Shown here: positions 48,530-56,318 of the stretch, piece by piece
Layout: every line of letters starts with the position of its first letter
Position numbering within the stretch: the first letter of the stretch is position 1
Assembly: GCF_002368415.1 (NCBI RefSeq)
Contig: NZ_AP018290.1
Coordinates: forward strand, 5,345,614 to 5,409,613
Direction of reading: 5' to 3'
Length of the DNA stretch: 64,000 nucleotides
Origin: Calothrix sp. NIES-4105
Lineage (GTDB): Bacteria > Cyanobacteriota > Cyanobacteriia > Cyanobacteriales > Nostocaceae
Translations under genes and position numbers: made by a program
Notes under the pieces: model-generated
Told to the model about the DNA's origin: nothing
What the model saw: only the letters and a program-made list of their open reading frames with translations
The model's database searches: none

Positions 48530-48757
48530 GTGAAAGTCACTAAGCTCAAAACGGACTTTAATACAAAAATCACAGTAAATTCACTCGAAACTCGCATTGA
48601 TGCGTTAGAGCTAAAAGCTTATACAGTAAAGATTTTAGCAAAAAAACTTACTTTCTTAACAAACTGTAAAAATATTTATGATATGCAGCTGCTTCAGCAC
48701 AAATTCCATCAGTACTACCCGCAAATTATTTCTTCATCAATGGTTTACAAACCTTAG
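48530..48757 (+). CDS. Small hypothetical protein between hetC and hetP
   Basis: A 75-residue frame starting at GTG. It is Lys/Leu-rich with one possible amphipathic helix (LETRIDALELKAYTVKILAK). No double-glycine leader is present, so it is not an obvious substrate of the exporter. It ends 60 bases before the HetR-like palindrome. It may be non-coding; evidence is weak. Confidence 0.3.
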   Translation: MKVTKLKTDFNTKITVNSLETRIDALELKAYTVKILAKKLTFLTNCKNIYDMQLLQHKFHQYYPQIISSSMVYKP

Positions 48758-49224
48758 TTAGTGCTACAATTTTCTGGGGGCAATTCGCTAGAACAAAAAA
48801 TCAAACCTAGTCATAGTGAGGGGTTTCACCCCTCAACAATTAATAACAAGGGGACAAAACGTGAAGTTGCACATTACTTAAGTGAATATGGAAAATAATT
48901 GAGTAAATTTGACTAATAGAATGCCAAATTGGCAGATGACACTCACGGCAAAAAATAGTATAAGTACGAATGTTGTTATTTAAAATGAAAGCTAAACATT
49001 TTCATATCTGGAGTTAGGACAATGTGTATAAATACTTAATTTAATATGAAAAAAGGTAGTAGACAATACTATCTATGTCAGAAGCTAGTCAACGCTTATC
49101 TAAGTTGGCGTTGGTTTTTAAGGGCATAAAGCTGCATCTACCATAAGCGAAGCTTCGACACTTTTTGAGTGTGAGCGAACAAAATCGATGATAAACAGTT
49201 AGACTTCCATATTTAGGTCAGCTA
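48758..49224. promoter_or_regulatory. Regulatory gap between hetC and the HlyD-like gene
   Basis: This 467-base space holds the HetR-like palindrome at 48817-48835 and no credible gene. Transcription of the HlyD-like gene and hetP may start here. Confidence 0.5.
48817..48835 (+). promoter_or_regulatory. Candidate HetR-binding palindrome
   Basis: TGAGGGGTTTCACCCCTCA has perfect arms (TGAGGGG/CCCCTCA) around a 5-base spacer. The HetR site known from the Anabaena hetP promoter is GAGGGG-TCTAA-CCCCTC, with the same 6-5-6 arms. It lies downstream of hetC and about 1.2 kb before the hetP start. Confidence 0.75.
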
Positions 49225-49935
49225 ATGAAAAGAATCATCAGGTTAAATGCAGTTAAAACTAAAAACGAAGCAAGCTCGGAACGCGCGAAGTATTTACATC
49301 GCATAAAAGTGTCCGAGGCGGTAACTATTTATGGGGGTACGGTTATTGCACTACCAACCAAGAAGGTAAACATGTCAGTTGCAGCAGGAATAAATTCGGC
49401 ATCTTTGCAGAAGATATTGAACCAGCAACCCTCGGTTATACCTTATTTAGTAGTTTTAAGCAGTATTGCCTTTTTAGTAATAAGCTCAATTTGGGCTTGG
49501 AATACGAAAGTTGAGGAAGCTAGCTTGCTTTTTTCCCTTTTTCCATTTGGTGGTAGGGAAAAAGCACTTATAACAGCGGCGCCTAAAAATAAGGATGTAG
49601 CTTCCATACCATTAGAGCAATTGCCATTAATGGTAGAACGAATAGTGCCTTTTAAGCCAACAATGACGCTGGTCAAGCATTCTAGTTTTAGTGTAATTAA
49701 TTTGGGAGACATTCAACTCATGCACGAGCAAAAGTTAGGGCATGAGAGCGTTTCAGGAAAAGTTGTAGCAATATTTCCAAGCCAAACGAATAATCCAGTA
49801 AGTTATCAGACTGAAATCAAAATTATACCAAAACAGCTTAAAAATACTTCGGCGCATATTAAGTACCAAAGTAAGCCAACCACAAAAGTTAATATCCACA
49901 CTTATCGAGTCGCGGATATGTTTTTTAAGGAGTAG
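49225..49935 (+). CDS. Reduced HlyD-like membrane protein lacking the hairpin domain
   Basis: This 236-residue protein looks like a HlyD-type adaptor with its middle removed. The N-terminal part (NSASLQKILNQQPSVIPYL) and the membrane helix (VLSSIAFLVISSIWAW, then NTKVEE; residues about 72-98) match cyanobacterial exporter adaptors. The last 65 residues (SVSGKVVAIFPSQ, YQTEIKII, ending YRVADMFFKE) match the adaptor's beta-barrel end. The two lipoyl halves and the coiled coil, roughly 250-300 residues, are absent. The frame is intact with no stop, so it may be a functional minimal protein or a decaying one. It lies between hetC and hetP and could pair with HetC. Confidence 0.65.
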   Translation: MKRIIRLNAVKTKNEASSERAKYLHRIKVSEAVTIYGGTVIALPTKKVNMSVAAGINSASLQKILNQQPSVIPYLVVLSSIAFLVISSIWAWNTKVEEASLLFSLFPFGGREKALITAAPKNKDVASIPLEQLPLMVERIVPFKPTMTLVKHSSFSVINLGDIQLMHEQKLGHESVSGKVVAIFPSQTNNPVSYQTEIKIIPKQLKNTSAHIKYQSKPTTKVNIHTYRVADMFFKE

Positions 49936-50048
49936 CTAATGGTTAACAGTTAATACAGAAATGTTCTAGTTGATTACGAGAACAGAATTTGTGTCCACTT
50001 TGTACATTTGATAGAGTCTTTTACTTCGATTCAATTTTATTTTATTTA

Positions 50049-50519
50049 ATGAGTCAAACCATGAGTCAAGATAACCCTGGTATAAGCAGCAATTTTAAGA
50101 AACCTGTTCACCCTGAACAATTCGACCAAGTAGTTGAAGCAATTTTAGCTGGAAAGTATTCTTGGGCTTGTGTATTAATGCTGCGCTTTGCTGGGTACAA
50201 CCCTCTGCATTATATTCCTTATCGGACTTACAACCGACTACTCAAAGATAACTCTCCTGAAAAGCCAAATAAGCATCAAAATAATACTGGTGCGGCGCCT
50301 GCATCAGAGAATTCCCATAATAACATTCCATCGAGTTGCCTAAGTAAGATTAAAGACTTAGCTTATATGGAAGTAGTGGGTAAGCAAAAAAGAGAAATCA
50401 GAGGTGGCAATTTAGACGAATGGCTGTCCACACAAATGCACGAAAACCTATCGAACAAATCTGAATCACAGCAAGACTCGCAAAATAGTTGCCACCTAAA
50501 ACTTTGTGAATTTAACTAA
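50049..50519 (+). CDS. hetP: HetP family heterocyst commitment protein
   Basis: This protein contains the family signature [20 protein letters not shown], then [20 protein letters not shown] and, after a variable Asn/Ser-rich spacer, [20 protein letters not shown] and [11 protein letters not shown]. HetP acts after HetR to commit cells irreversibly to heterocyst fate. The frame is open from 49989, but the ATG at 50049 ([10 protein letters not shown]; 156 residues) removes 20 unlikely residues and begins close to the conserved region; 50061 is also possible. It follows hetC and the reduced adaptor, and the HetR-like site at 48817 is upstream. Confidence 0.92.
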   Translation: MSQTMSQDNPGISSNFKKPVHPEQFDQVVEAILAGKYSWACVLMLRFAGYNPLHYIPYRTYNRLLKDNSPEKPNKHQNNTGAAPASENSHNNIPSSCLSKIKDLAYMEVVGKQKREIRGGNLDEWLSTQMHENLSNKSESQQDSQNSCHLKLCEFN

Positions 50520-50627
50520 ACCCTTTTGTAAAGCTAAACTCTCTTGTAAAGCTAAACCCACTTGTGAAGCTAAACCCACTTGTGAAGCTAAACCCAATGA
50601 GTGGAGCGGGCATCCTTGCCCGCCTCC
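50517..50627. repeat. 20-base tandem repeats plus GC hairpin after hetP
   Basis: About four copies of a 20-base unit close to CTTGTGAAGCTAAACCCA run from the hetP stop to 50596. A hairpin follows (GGAGCGGGCATCC, CTTGCCCGCCTC; 50602-50627). The hairpin belongs to a dispersed family and may end the hetP transcript. Confidence 0.75.
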
Positions 50628-50739
50628 TACAATACTTCACACCATACTTAAATATACCGAATATCAATTTATCATTTCTTTGCAATAAATCTGCCAAAAT
50701 GGCAAATAAATTGCTTGTTTTTTTTATACATTAGATATA

Positions 50740-51065
50740 GCAGAAAACGAGTTACAATGAGTTATTAAGGGTGAATTACTACATTAGTTTATTATTAAGG
50801 AGATAAAGGAAGACATGCGAAACTAGTCAGTAAACTCTTCCTCCTGAGAAACGTAGCAATATTATTACTGTTGGTGGCTATTACTTATGAGTGATTGTAT
50901 ATAATCAGTAGTAGGAATAAGTAATGATACTATGTTTAATGAAGTTTGACTAATATTTCTTTATTTCTTTTAACATCCAAATAATCCTATTCCTCCCAAT
51001 TAGGGTTATTTAATTATTCAAAAGTATTGGAAGCTATATTTAATAGCTTCCAATTTTTTATTTTT
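50740..51065 (+). ncRNA. Candidate non-coding transcript ending at a strong terminator
   Basis: Between hetP and the PpiC gene lies a stretch with no usable gene that nevertheless ends in an excellent intrinsic terminator (51026-51060). An AAGGAG followed by ATG at 50815 opens only a three-codon frame. The simplest reading is a small RNA of up to about 300 bases, or a long leader with attenuator. The 5' end is not defined by the sequence. Confidence 0.3.
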
Positions 51066-51066
51066 A
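51026..51066 (+). terminator. Intrinsic terminator upstream of the PpiC gene
   Basis: A perfect 11-bp stem (ATTGGAAGCTA with TAGCTTCCAAT) around a 7-base loop, followed directly by TTTTTATTTTT. It is not next to any stop codon of a recognised gene. Confidence 0.88.
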
Positions 51067-51353
51067 CATTTATAACTATATAGTTGTAAGGTGGCTTATG
51101 CCAGCCTACATACAATCAGAGTCCTATATGTCCGAAGGTTTATTTAAAAATCATCTTTAAGAGGAATATAATTAAGTTCTAATGAGGATAAATTAAAATA
51201 CGTGGAGAAAATTTTACCACGATTTTTCAAGTTTACTTGAAGTTTTATACATTCCAACACAATAAATAAGTTTAAATAAATATTAGTAGTAAAAGCTACT
51301 CAATATGTCGCTAAATAATATACGCTGAAAGGTAGTAAGATACAAATAATACA

Positions 51354-52076
51354 ATGAGCGATTTTAAGACAGTTGTTGAGGCAGAAGAAATAGTAAACTA
51401 TCTCAAACAGGAAATGAGCTTAAAAGAAACGCGCCAGAATATATTGTATCAAAGAGTAATCGCGCGAGTTGCACAACAACTGGGAATAAGCGTTAGTAGT
51501 TTGGAGATAGAAAAAGAAGCTGATAAACAGCGTCGGGAATTACAGTTAGAGAAAGCTGCGGATACTGTAGCTTGGTTAACCGACAACATGATTAGTCCTC
51601 ATGATTGGGAAGTCGGTATTCGGAACCGACTGTTGGCAGACAAGCTAGCGGAGCAAATGTTTGGTAAGGAAGTCGAAAAGTTCTTCATTCAAAATCGCGC
51701 TTCCTTTGAGCAAATTATTTTATACCGAATAGTAGTAGCGAACGATAAGCTAGCTCAAGAACTGTATTATCAAATCGAGGAAAGAGAAATTAGCTTTTAT
51801 ACGGCTGCACATAATTATGACATTGATCAAAACCGTAGGCGCCTGTGTGGTTATGAGGGGCCAGTTTATCGTTGGGAAATCGAGACGGTTATAGCATCTG
51901 TAGTTTTTAATACATCACCACAACAATTGATTGGCCCAATCAAAATCGAACAATGCTATCATTTGCTTTGGGTTGAAGAACACATACCAGCCGAGTTAAC
52001 GCAATCACGGTATAAAGAGCTACTCAATCATATGTTTAAGCAATGGCTAAATTCAGAAGCTCAACAATATGCTTGA
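51354..52076 (+). CDS. PpiC/SurA-type peptidyl-prolyl isomerase of exporter type
   Basis: This 240-residue protein begins with a SurA-like helical chaperone part (about 1-115; EIVNYLKQEMSLKETRQNIL, WEVGIRNRLLADKLAEQMFG). It ends with a parvulin-like domain (FIQNRASFEQIILYRIVVAN, ISFYTAAHNYDID, LIGPIKIEQCYHLLWVEEHI). No signal peptide is seen. In cyanobacteria such proteins are regular neighbours of C39 ABC exporters and HlyD adaptors and are thought to fold or escort export substrates. That supports a functional export unit around hetC. It is the last gene before the TnpB element. Confidence 0.85.
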   Translation: MSDFKTVVEAEEIVNYLKQEMSLKETRQNILYQRVIARVAQQLGISVSSLEIEKEADKQRRELQLEKAADTVAWLTDNMISPHDWEVGIRNRLLADKLAEQMFGKEVEKFFIQNRASFEQIILYRIVVANDKLAQELYYQIEEREISFYTAAHNYDIDQNRRRLCGYEGPVYRWEIETVIASVVFNTSPQQLIGPIKIEQCYHLLWVEEHIPAELTQSRYKELLNHMFKQWLNSEAQQYA

Positions 52077-52142
52077 ATTTTAACGTATTCGCGGAATTCC
52101 CCACCCTCCGCGAAGCAGGGTGGGGATGGTGCTTCGCGGCAA

Positions 52143-52319
52143 CTACGAGATACACCCCTTCTGGTCGTGGTTCGAGTAGTTGTCAATCTCTAAGTTTGGC
52201 AATCTATCAATCCAATCCTCAATTAACTGAGTCATTGTTTTTTCTTTACTTGCTGCGTATAACCTGAGCTTATTCAATCTGCGTTCAGATATACGCAAAT
52301 TCAACCTATTTTCTTTCAT
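52143..52319 (-). CDS. Small ribbon-helix-helix protein divergent from tnpB
   Basis: A 58-residue protein on the reverse strand: ENRLNLRISERRLNKLRLYA, then ASKEKTMTQLIEDWIDRLP. The beta strand NLRIS followed by two helices is the MetJ/Arc (CopG-like) DNA-binding pattern. It starts 72 bases from the tnpB start on the opposite strand and lies inside the element, so it may repress tnpB. Its length is typical for antitoxins and plasmid copy regulators. Confidence 0.7.
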   Translation of the reverse strand: MKENRLNLRISERRLNKLRLYAASKEKTMTQLIEDWIDRLPNLEIDNYSNHDQKGCIS

Positions 52320-52391
52320 CTTTGGCTACCCATTATCTGCACAAATGCTATTATAAATGGTAATTCAAAAACAACAAGGCGGTGATTGCTA

Positions 52392-53819
52392 GTGACGTTC
52401 AAAAGCAAAGAACAAAAACAACAAGATAAAGAAAAGAACAAAGATACATATGTTTCAACTGTTGTACAGCATCTAAAATTATCAAGTCTTGGGTATGCTG
52501 TGATATCCGATATTTTGGAACACGCAAACAGTTTATACAATACCTTGACCTACAACCTGAGACAAGGATTTTTTGTATACAGCACATTGAATTTTCAGTC
52601 TATAGCCTATGATTTACAGACTGATTTCAAAGAAAATTACCATTACAAAATGCTGCAATCGCAAGCAGCGCAATCGGTATGTCATAAAGTGGCTGAGAAT
52701 TTCAAATCATTCAAACAGCTTTTAGACAAGCATTATATTGATGGTTCTAAAAAACCCAAACTTCCCGGTTATCGTATGCCTGGAGGGATGTTTGAGGTTA
52801 CTTATCCCGGTCAAACAGTCAAAATTGAGATAGAACACGGAATAAAATTCGCAACTATTTCAACTGGAATACAATTCAGAAAGTTACGTAAAGAAGATGT
52901 GGTCGGGACTAAATTGAATGAGTACATAAAACTCAGGGTTCCTGATACTGTTGAAACTTCAACGCTTGTTGAGTTGACAATTACATCAAAGCACAGACAG
53001 ATTTACGCACACTGGGTATGCAGAAAGAAGGCTGAAGTTTTTACAGCGTTGGATAATTCAAATGTTTTAGGTATCGATATTGGCTTAAACAATTTTGTGA
53101 CTTGCATCCCCAACACAGGTAAAGAAGGTTTTATCATAAATGGGCGACCGTTAAAGGCAATAAATCAGTTTTATAACAAGACTGTATCTAAGCTGAAAAA
53201 AGGTAAGGATGTAGATTTTTGGAGTGGTAGTTTAGCTAGAGCAACACAAACTAGAAATAACCAAGTACGTGATTTTATTAAGAAGTCAGCACGCACAATA
53301 ATCAACAAATGCCTAGAATCAAAGATAGGTAAAATTGTATTTGGTTGGAATCAAGGAATAAAGAACGAAATAGATAATGGACGTGTCAATAATCAGAATT
53401 TTGTACAGGTCCCATTTACTGCATTACGTGACACGCTCAAGTATCTATGTGAAAGATACGGTATAGAATTTGTAGTTGTTGAGGAATCATACACCTCAAA
53501 AATGTCATTTTTTGATGGTGATGAATTACCTGTATTCGGAAAAGAAACCGAGTCACAGAAGAAACTAAAACCTTCTGGGAAGAGAACAAGACGCGGTGAA
53601 TATAAAACAGCTTCCGGTTCAATCATAAATGCGGATGCTCAGGGTGCATCAAATATTTTGAGAAAGGCAAAAATTGACACGTCTAAAATAACTTATAAAG
53701 TGTGTCAAGTTCTCAAAACAATAAATATTTGGATAGGTAAAAAATTATCCAAACGTAAAGGCACGGTTGCTAGCTTGTCTAGTAGCACGGCTATAAGTGC
53801 GACTGAACCCGCACAGTAA
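52392..53819 (+). CDS. tnpB: TnpB, RNA-guided endonuclease of the IS605 type
   Basis: About 475 residues from the GTG at 52392, chosen over TTG 52386 for its position after an AGGCGG-like ribosome site. The RuvC triad is visible: Asp229 in GIDIGLNNF, Glu364 in VVEESYTSK and Asp415 in INADAQGASNI. The zinc finger (two CxxC pairs) found in many TnpBs between the last two motifs is absent, replaced by GKRTRRGEYKTASGS, as in a known cyanobacteria-rich subgroup. TnpB proteins cut DNA guided by an omega-RNA encoded at the 3' end; the right-end hairpin would be part of it. All three catalytic residues are present, so it is probably active. Confidence 0.92.
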   Translation: MTFKSKEQKQQDKEKNKDTYVSTVVQHLKLSSLGYAVISDILEHANSLYNTLTYNLRQGFFVYSTLNFQSIAYDLQTDFKENYHYKMLQSQAAQSVCHKVAENFKSFKQLLDKHYIDGSKKPKLPGYRMPGGMFEVTYPGQTVKIEIEHGIKFATISTGIQFRKLRKEDVVGTKLNEYIKLRVPDTVETSTLVELTITSKHRQIYAHWVCRKKAEVFTALDNSNVLGIDIGLNNFVTCIPNTGKEGFIINGRPLKAINQFYNKTVSKLKKGKDVDFWSGSLARATQTRNNQVRDFIKKSARTIINKCLESKIGKIVFGWNQGIKNEIDNGRVNNQNFVQVPFTALRDTLKYLCERYGIEFVVVEESYTSKMSFFDGDELPVFGKETESQKKLKPSGKRTRRGEYKTASGSIINADAQGASNILRKAKIDTSKITYKVCQVLKTINIWIGKKLSKRKGTVASLSSSTAISATEPAQ

Positions 53820-53826
53820 ATTAGAA

Positions 53827-53850
53827 ACCCCATCCGCCATGCGGTGGGGT
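53827..53850 (+). ncRNA. Right-end hairpin, likely part of the TnpB omega-RNA scaffold
   Basis: This stem-loop follows the tnpB stop by 7 bases. In IS605-type elements the guide RNA covers the 3' end of tnpB and the right end, with the guide just outside the element. Extent of the RNA is inferred from the family. Confidence 0.45.
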
Positions 53851-53912
53851 GGTTCATGAAATTGATTATATAGTTTAGCTGTATTGTTAATTGTTTATAG
53901 TTCTGATTATTC

Positions 53913-54818
53913 ATGCAATCCCAAATTATTACTCCACCACCATTACAACCAGGAGATTTACTGCGAGTTATAGCCCCTAGTGGAACTTTACGTTCGTTAG
54001 AACCATTTCAGCAAGGTGTCGAGGTATGGCGAAGTCGTGGTTATCGTGTTGAAGTTATTTCTGAGATTAATGACCGATGGGGTTATTTAGCTGGGTTAGA
54101 TGATCAAAGGCGCCATCATCTTAAAAATGCGTGGTTTGACCCAGAGTGTAAAGCCATATTGTGTGCTAGGGGTGGTTTTGGCAGTACTCGTATTTTAGAG
54201 AATTGGACTTGGATGCTTAGTAATGTGCCAACTCAACCTAAATGGTTAATTGGTTTCTCTGATATTACGGCATTATTATGGAGTTTATATAAAATAGGTA
54301 TTTCTGGAGTTCACGCACCTGTATTAACAACACTTTCGGCTGAACCCGACTGGTCAAAACAACGGTTGTTTGATTGGGTTGAAGGTCGTAGTATTGAACC
54401 CATTCAAGGTAATGGTTGGGGTGGGGGTATAGCTAGCGGTGTATTATTACCAGCGAATTTGACGGTTGCGACTCATCTTCTTAGTACTCCCTATCAACCA
54501 GAATTCGATAATGTGATTTTAGCAATTGAAGACGTGGGAGAGGCGCCGTATCGTATCGACAGAATGCTGACACAATGGCGTATGAGTGGCGCCTTAGCAA
54601 AAGTAAGCGGTATCGCAGTTGGAAGGTTTAGCCAATGTGAACCACCAATCAACATACCAAGTTTTAAAGTTGAAGAAGTATTAAAGGAACGTTTAGGAGA
54701 CTTAGGTATTCCTGTTGTCTCTGACCTTCCTTTTGGACACGACGGTTGTAACGCTGCACTACCTGTAGGCGCCAGTGCTACATTAGATGCGGATAATGGA
54801 GTCTTAACGATTGATTAA
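53913..54818 (+). CDS. LD-carboxypeptidase (peptidase family S66)
   Basis: This 301-residue enzyme trims the D-alanine from murein tetrapeptides in wall recycling. The serine nucleophile is in IGFSDITAL, the Glu in AIEDVGEAPYRIDRML, and the His in PFGHDGCNAALPVG. The start LQPGDLLRVIAPSG is also typical. No signal peptide is seen, consistent with a cytoplasmic recycling role. It sits next to the TnpB element without sign of damage. Confidence 0.95.
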   Translation: MQSQIITPPPLQPGDLLRVIAPSGTLRSLEPFQQGVEVWRSRGYRVEVISEINDRWGYLAGLDDQRRHHLKNAWFDPECKAILCARGGFGSTRILENWTWMLSNVPTQPKWLIGFSDITALLWSLYKIGISGVHAPVLTTLSAEPDWSKQRLFDWVEGRSIEPIQGNGWGGGIASGVLLPANLTVATHLLSTPYQPEFDNVILAIEDVGEAPYRIDRMLTQWRMSGALAKVSGIAVGRFSQCEPPINIPSFKVEEVLKERLGDLGIPVVSDLPFGHDGCNAALPVGASATLDADNGVLTID

Positions 54819-54835
54819 CTCGGCGCCTCCTGTGC

Positions 54836-54890
54836 GGGCGGGTTTAGTTATATGCTGGTAATTAGTGAAAGATATAGGTGAACCCGCCCT
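54836..54890. repeat. GGGCGGGTT...AACCCGCC inverted repeat, second copy
   Basis: The same kind of hairpin as at 38394-38447, here between convergent genes and touching the stop of the next one. Confidence 0.6.
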
Positions 54891-55693
54891 TACCGTAATT
54901 TTCTCCAGGGTGTAATATCTAATGAACCATTACGTTTGAAGACGACGCGAAAATGCGCTAGCGGTTCTTTATCTTTAGGAGCGGCAATATTAGAACCGTG
55001 AAGTTCCTGGAATATTAACGGTAAAGGTGTCTCGCGGAAATGGTCGTATGCGACTTGGTTAATTGGTTCGTAGTCAGCAACAACACCATTCTTGTTTACA
55101 GCAACACGATACTTTAAATCTTGCTTTGCTGTAGTTTTACCTTCCCAATTTTGGCGTAATGTCGTTGTTAGTTGTCGTTGTAACTTCCTCAGCAGTCTAG
55201 GATTGGTAATTTTATTACCAACAACATCGGGAGTTTTGCGAAACCCTCTCCACGGACTAATTTCTAGTACTCCTGATTTCCGAAACACAACGCGGAAACT
55301 TCCGAAGGGTTGGTTTTGAGTTGAAACAGAGGTGTTCGGGTTGGAAATTAAATTAGATAGGGGAGTTTTGGCAATTTGAGCGCGCGCGATTTGGTTTAAT
55401 GGCTCATAGCTAATAACTTCCCCGTTTGCGCTAATTGCAACTTTATATACTAAATCCGAACTAAGTGTTTTTCGTTCTACCCAAGATGCATTAACTTGGT
55501 TGAAAAGCTGTCGTTTTAAGGATTGTAGCTGTGAATCATCAATAATTTCTCTACCCTGCGATATTCTAGTATTCGCTGGTTTTTGTGTAATATTTTGTAC
55601 TTTTACATTTTCTAATTTCTGTGTATCAACTAAAAGTATTGTGTGTGGTATATCAACTTTTGGCGGTAACGGGTATGTATTAAATATCAACAT
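54890..55693 (-). CDS. Two-repeat protein of unknown function
   Basis: This 267-residue protein contains two related domains of about 100 residues. Copy one (about 52-155) runs QLQSLKRQLFNQVNASW, YKVAISANGEVISYEPLNQI, FRVVFRKSGVLEISPWR. Copy two (about 165-267) runs RLLRKLQRQLTTTLRQNW, YRVAVNKNGVVADYEPINQV, FRVVFKRNGSLDITPWR. Each resembles a small TonB-C-like alpha/beta unit, but I cannot name the family. The region before copy one is Val/Thr/Pro-rich with no clear signal; the protein may be the soluble end of a longer family form. Confidence 0.7.
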   Translation of the reverse strand: MLIFNTYPLPPKVDIPHTILLVDTQKLENVKVQNITQKPANTRISQGREIIDDSQLQSLKRQLFNQVNASWVERKTLSSDLVYKVAISANGEVISYEPLNQIARAQIAKTPLSNLISNPNTSVSTQNQPFGSFRVVFRKSGVLEISPWRGFRKTPDVVGNKITNPRLLRKLQRQLTTTLRQNWEGKTTAKQDLKYRVAVNKNGVVADYEPINQVAYDHFRETPLPLIFQELHGSNIAAPKDKEPLAHFRVVFKRNGSLDITPWRKLR

Positions 55694-55771
55694 ATATATA
55701 ATTCCATATATCTAAATCAATTTTCAGTATTCATTGTTGTTTAAACAATTTAGTTATTTAGAGCTTTTCAA

Positions 55772-56029
55772 TTACATAAAGTTCCAGCGTATCTGTTTAA
55801 TACTGTAGCCTTTGTCGGCAATCTCTTGGAGTGCTTTTGTTACAGTTAAGTTTTTTATAACTTTGTGATTAATAAAGAGCTTTTTATGCTTATGTTCAAA
55901 AATACTACATGCAGTAGAATTTAAAATATGATTAAAATTTGATTTGATTTCAGTAATAACCACAATATGATTCTTATAATAGTATAATATAATACATTTA
56001 TTGTAATTGGAATGATTGGTTTTCAGCAT
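55772..56029 (-). CDS. Small hypothetical protein, weak support
   Basis: An 85-residue frame from an ATG. The C-terminal half (NLTVTKALQEIADKGYSIKQ) looks like a plausible helical domain, but the N-terminal half is low in complexity and rich in Tyr, Asn and Ile. It could be a real small gene or chance. Confidence 0.35.
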   Translation of the reverse strand: MLKTNHSNYNKCIILYYYKNHIVVITEIKSNFNHILNSTACSIFEHKHKKLFINHKVIKNLTVTKALQEIADKGYSIKQIRWNFM

Positions 56030-56063
56030 TAAGCGTGCAAGCGAAAACAGTAGGTCTTAAGGT

Positions 56064-56098
56064 TCGGCGCCCATATTTGTTTTTAGCGCGAATATTAA
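56064..56098 (-). pseudogene. Short fragment matching the 3' part of the oligopeptidase gene
   Basis: CGGCGCCCATATTTGTTTT (19 bases) is identical to 56577-56595 inside the oligopeptidase gene, where it encodes the segment before the catalytic His. Flanking bases still agree partly. It looks like the remnant of a second gene copy or a recombination scar. Confidence 0.4.
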
Positions 56099-56178
56099 TG
56101 TTGGGTTCCGCCAGAGCGCTCCACCCAACCTACGGTATTTATTAGAGTGTAGGTTGGGTTCTGGAACCCAACCCAACA
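56099..56178. repeat. GTTGGGT...ACCCAAC inverted repeat
   Basis: Several units of (T)AGGTTGGGT and its complement ACCCAACCTA form nested hairpins. This is a common type of cyanobacterial intergenic repeat. Confidence 0.6.
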
Positions 56179-56193
56179 AAAGCACGAGTATTT

Positions 56194-56318
56194 ACTAGTG
56201 GTTTGTGTCATTAATTTTGGTAGGTACGTAGTAGCGATTCCGGAGCGTCAAAAATCTTAATTTAGAGGGCTAAAGCCCAACTACGAACTCCCCAAAACTT
56301 ATGACACAAACTACTAGT
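56194..56318. mobile_element. MITE-like element, copy 1
   Basis: This 125-base unit has inverted ends of about 28 bases: ACTAGTGGTTTGTGTCATTA at the left and TATGACACAAACTACTAGT at the right. There is no coding capacity. It shares its right terminal ACTAGT with copy 2. Confidence 0.75.

Larger units (their letters stand above)
52090..53860. mobile_element. TnpB-only IS200/IS605-type element
   Basis: The left end has a subterminal hairpin (CCCCACCCT with AGGGTGGGG, 52099-52125). The right end, just after the tnpB stop, has another (ACCCCATCCGC with GCGGTGGGGT, one bulge, 53827-53850). Between them lie a divergent ribbon-helix-helix gene and tnpB. No TnpA Y1 transposase is present, so mobility would need TnpA in trans. 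Exact ends are estimated from the hairpins. It inserted immediately after the PpiC gene. Confidence 0.8.

Noticed and set aside
49225-49935. Possible frameshifted full-length HlyD gene
   Set aside because: No hairpin or lipoyl sequence was seen in other frames nearby; the middle is missing rather than out of frame.
50517-50600. Tandem 20-base repeats as a possible CRISPR array
   Set aside because: The units are directly adjacent with no variable spacers, so this is an STRR.
52167-52190. GGTTCGAGTAG as a tRNA T-arm
   Set aside because: No cloverleaf partner sequences are present around it; it codes for part of the RHH protein on the other strand.
52043-52267. Forward frame at the left end of the TnpB element
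   Set aside because: It overlaps the PpiC gene end and the hairpin and is opposite the better supported RHH gene.
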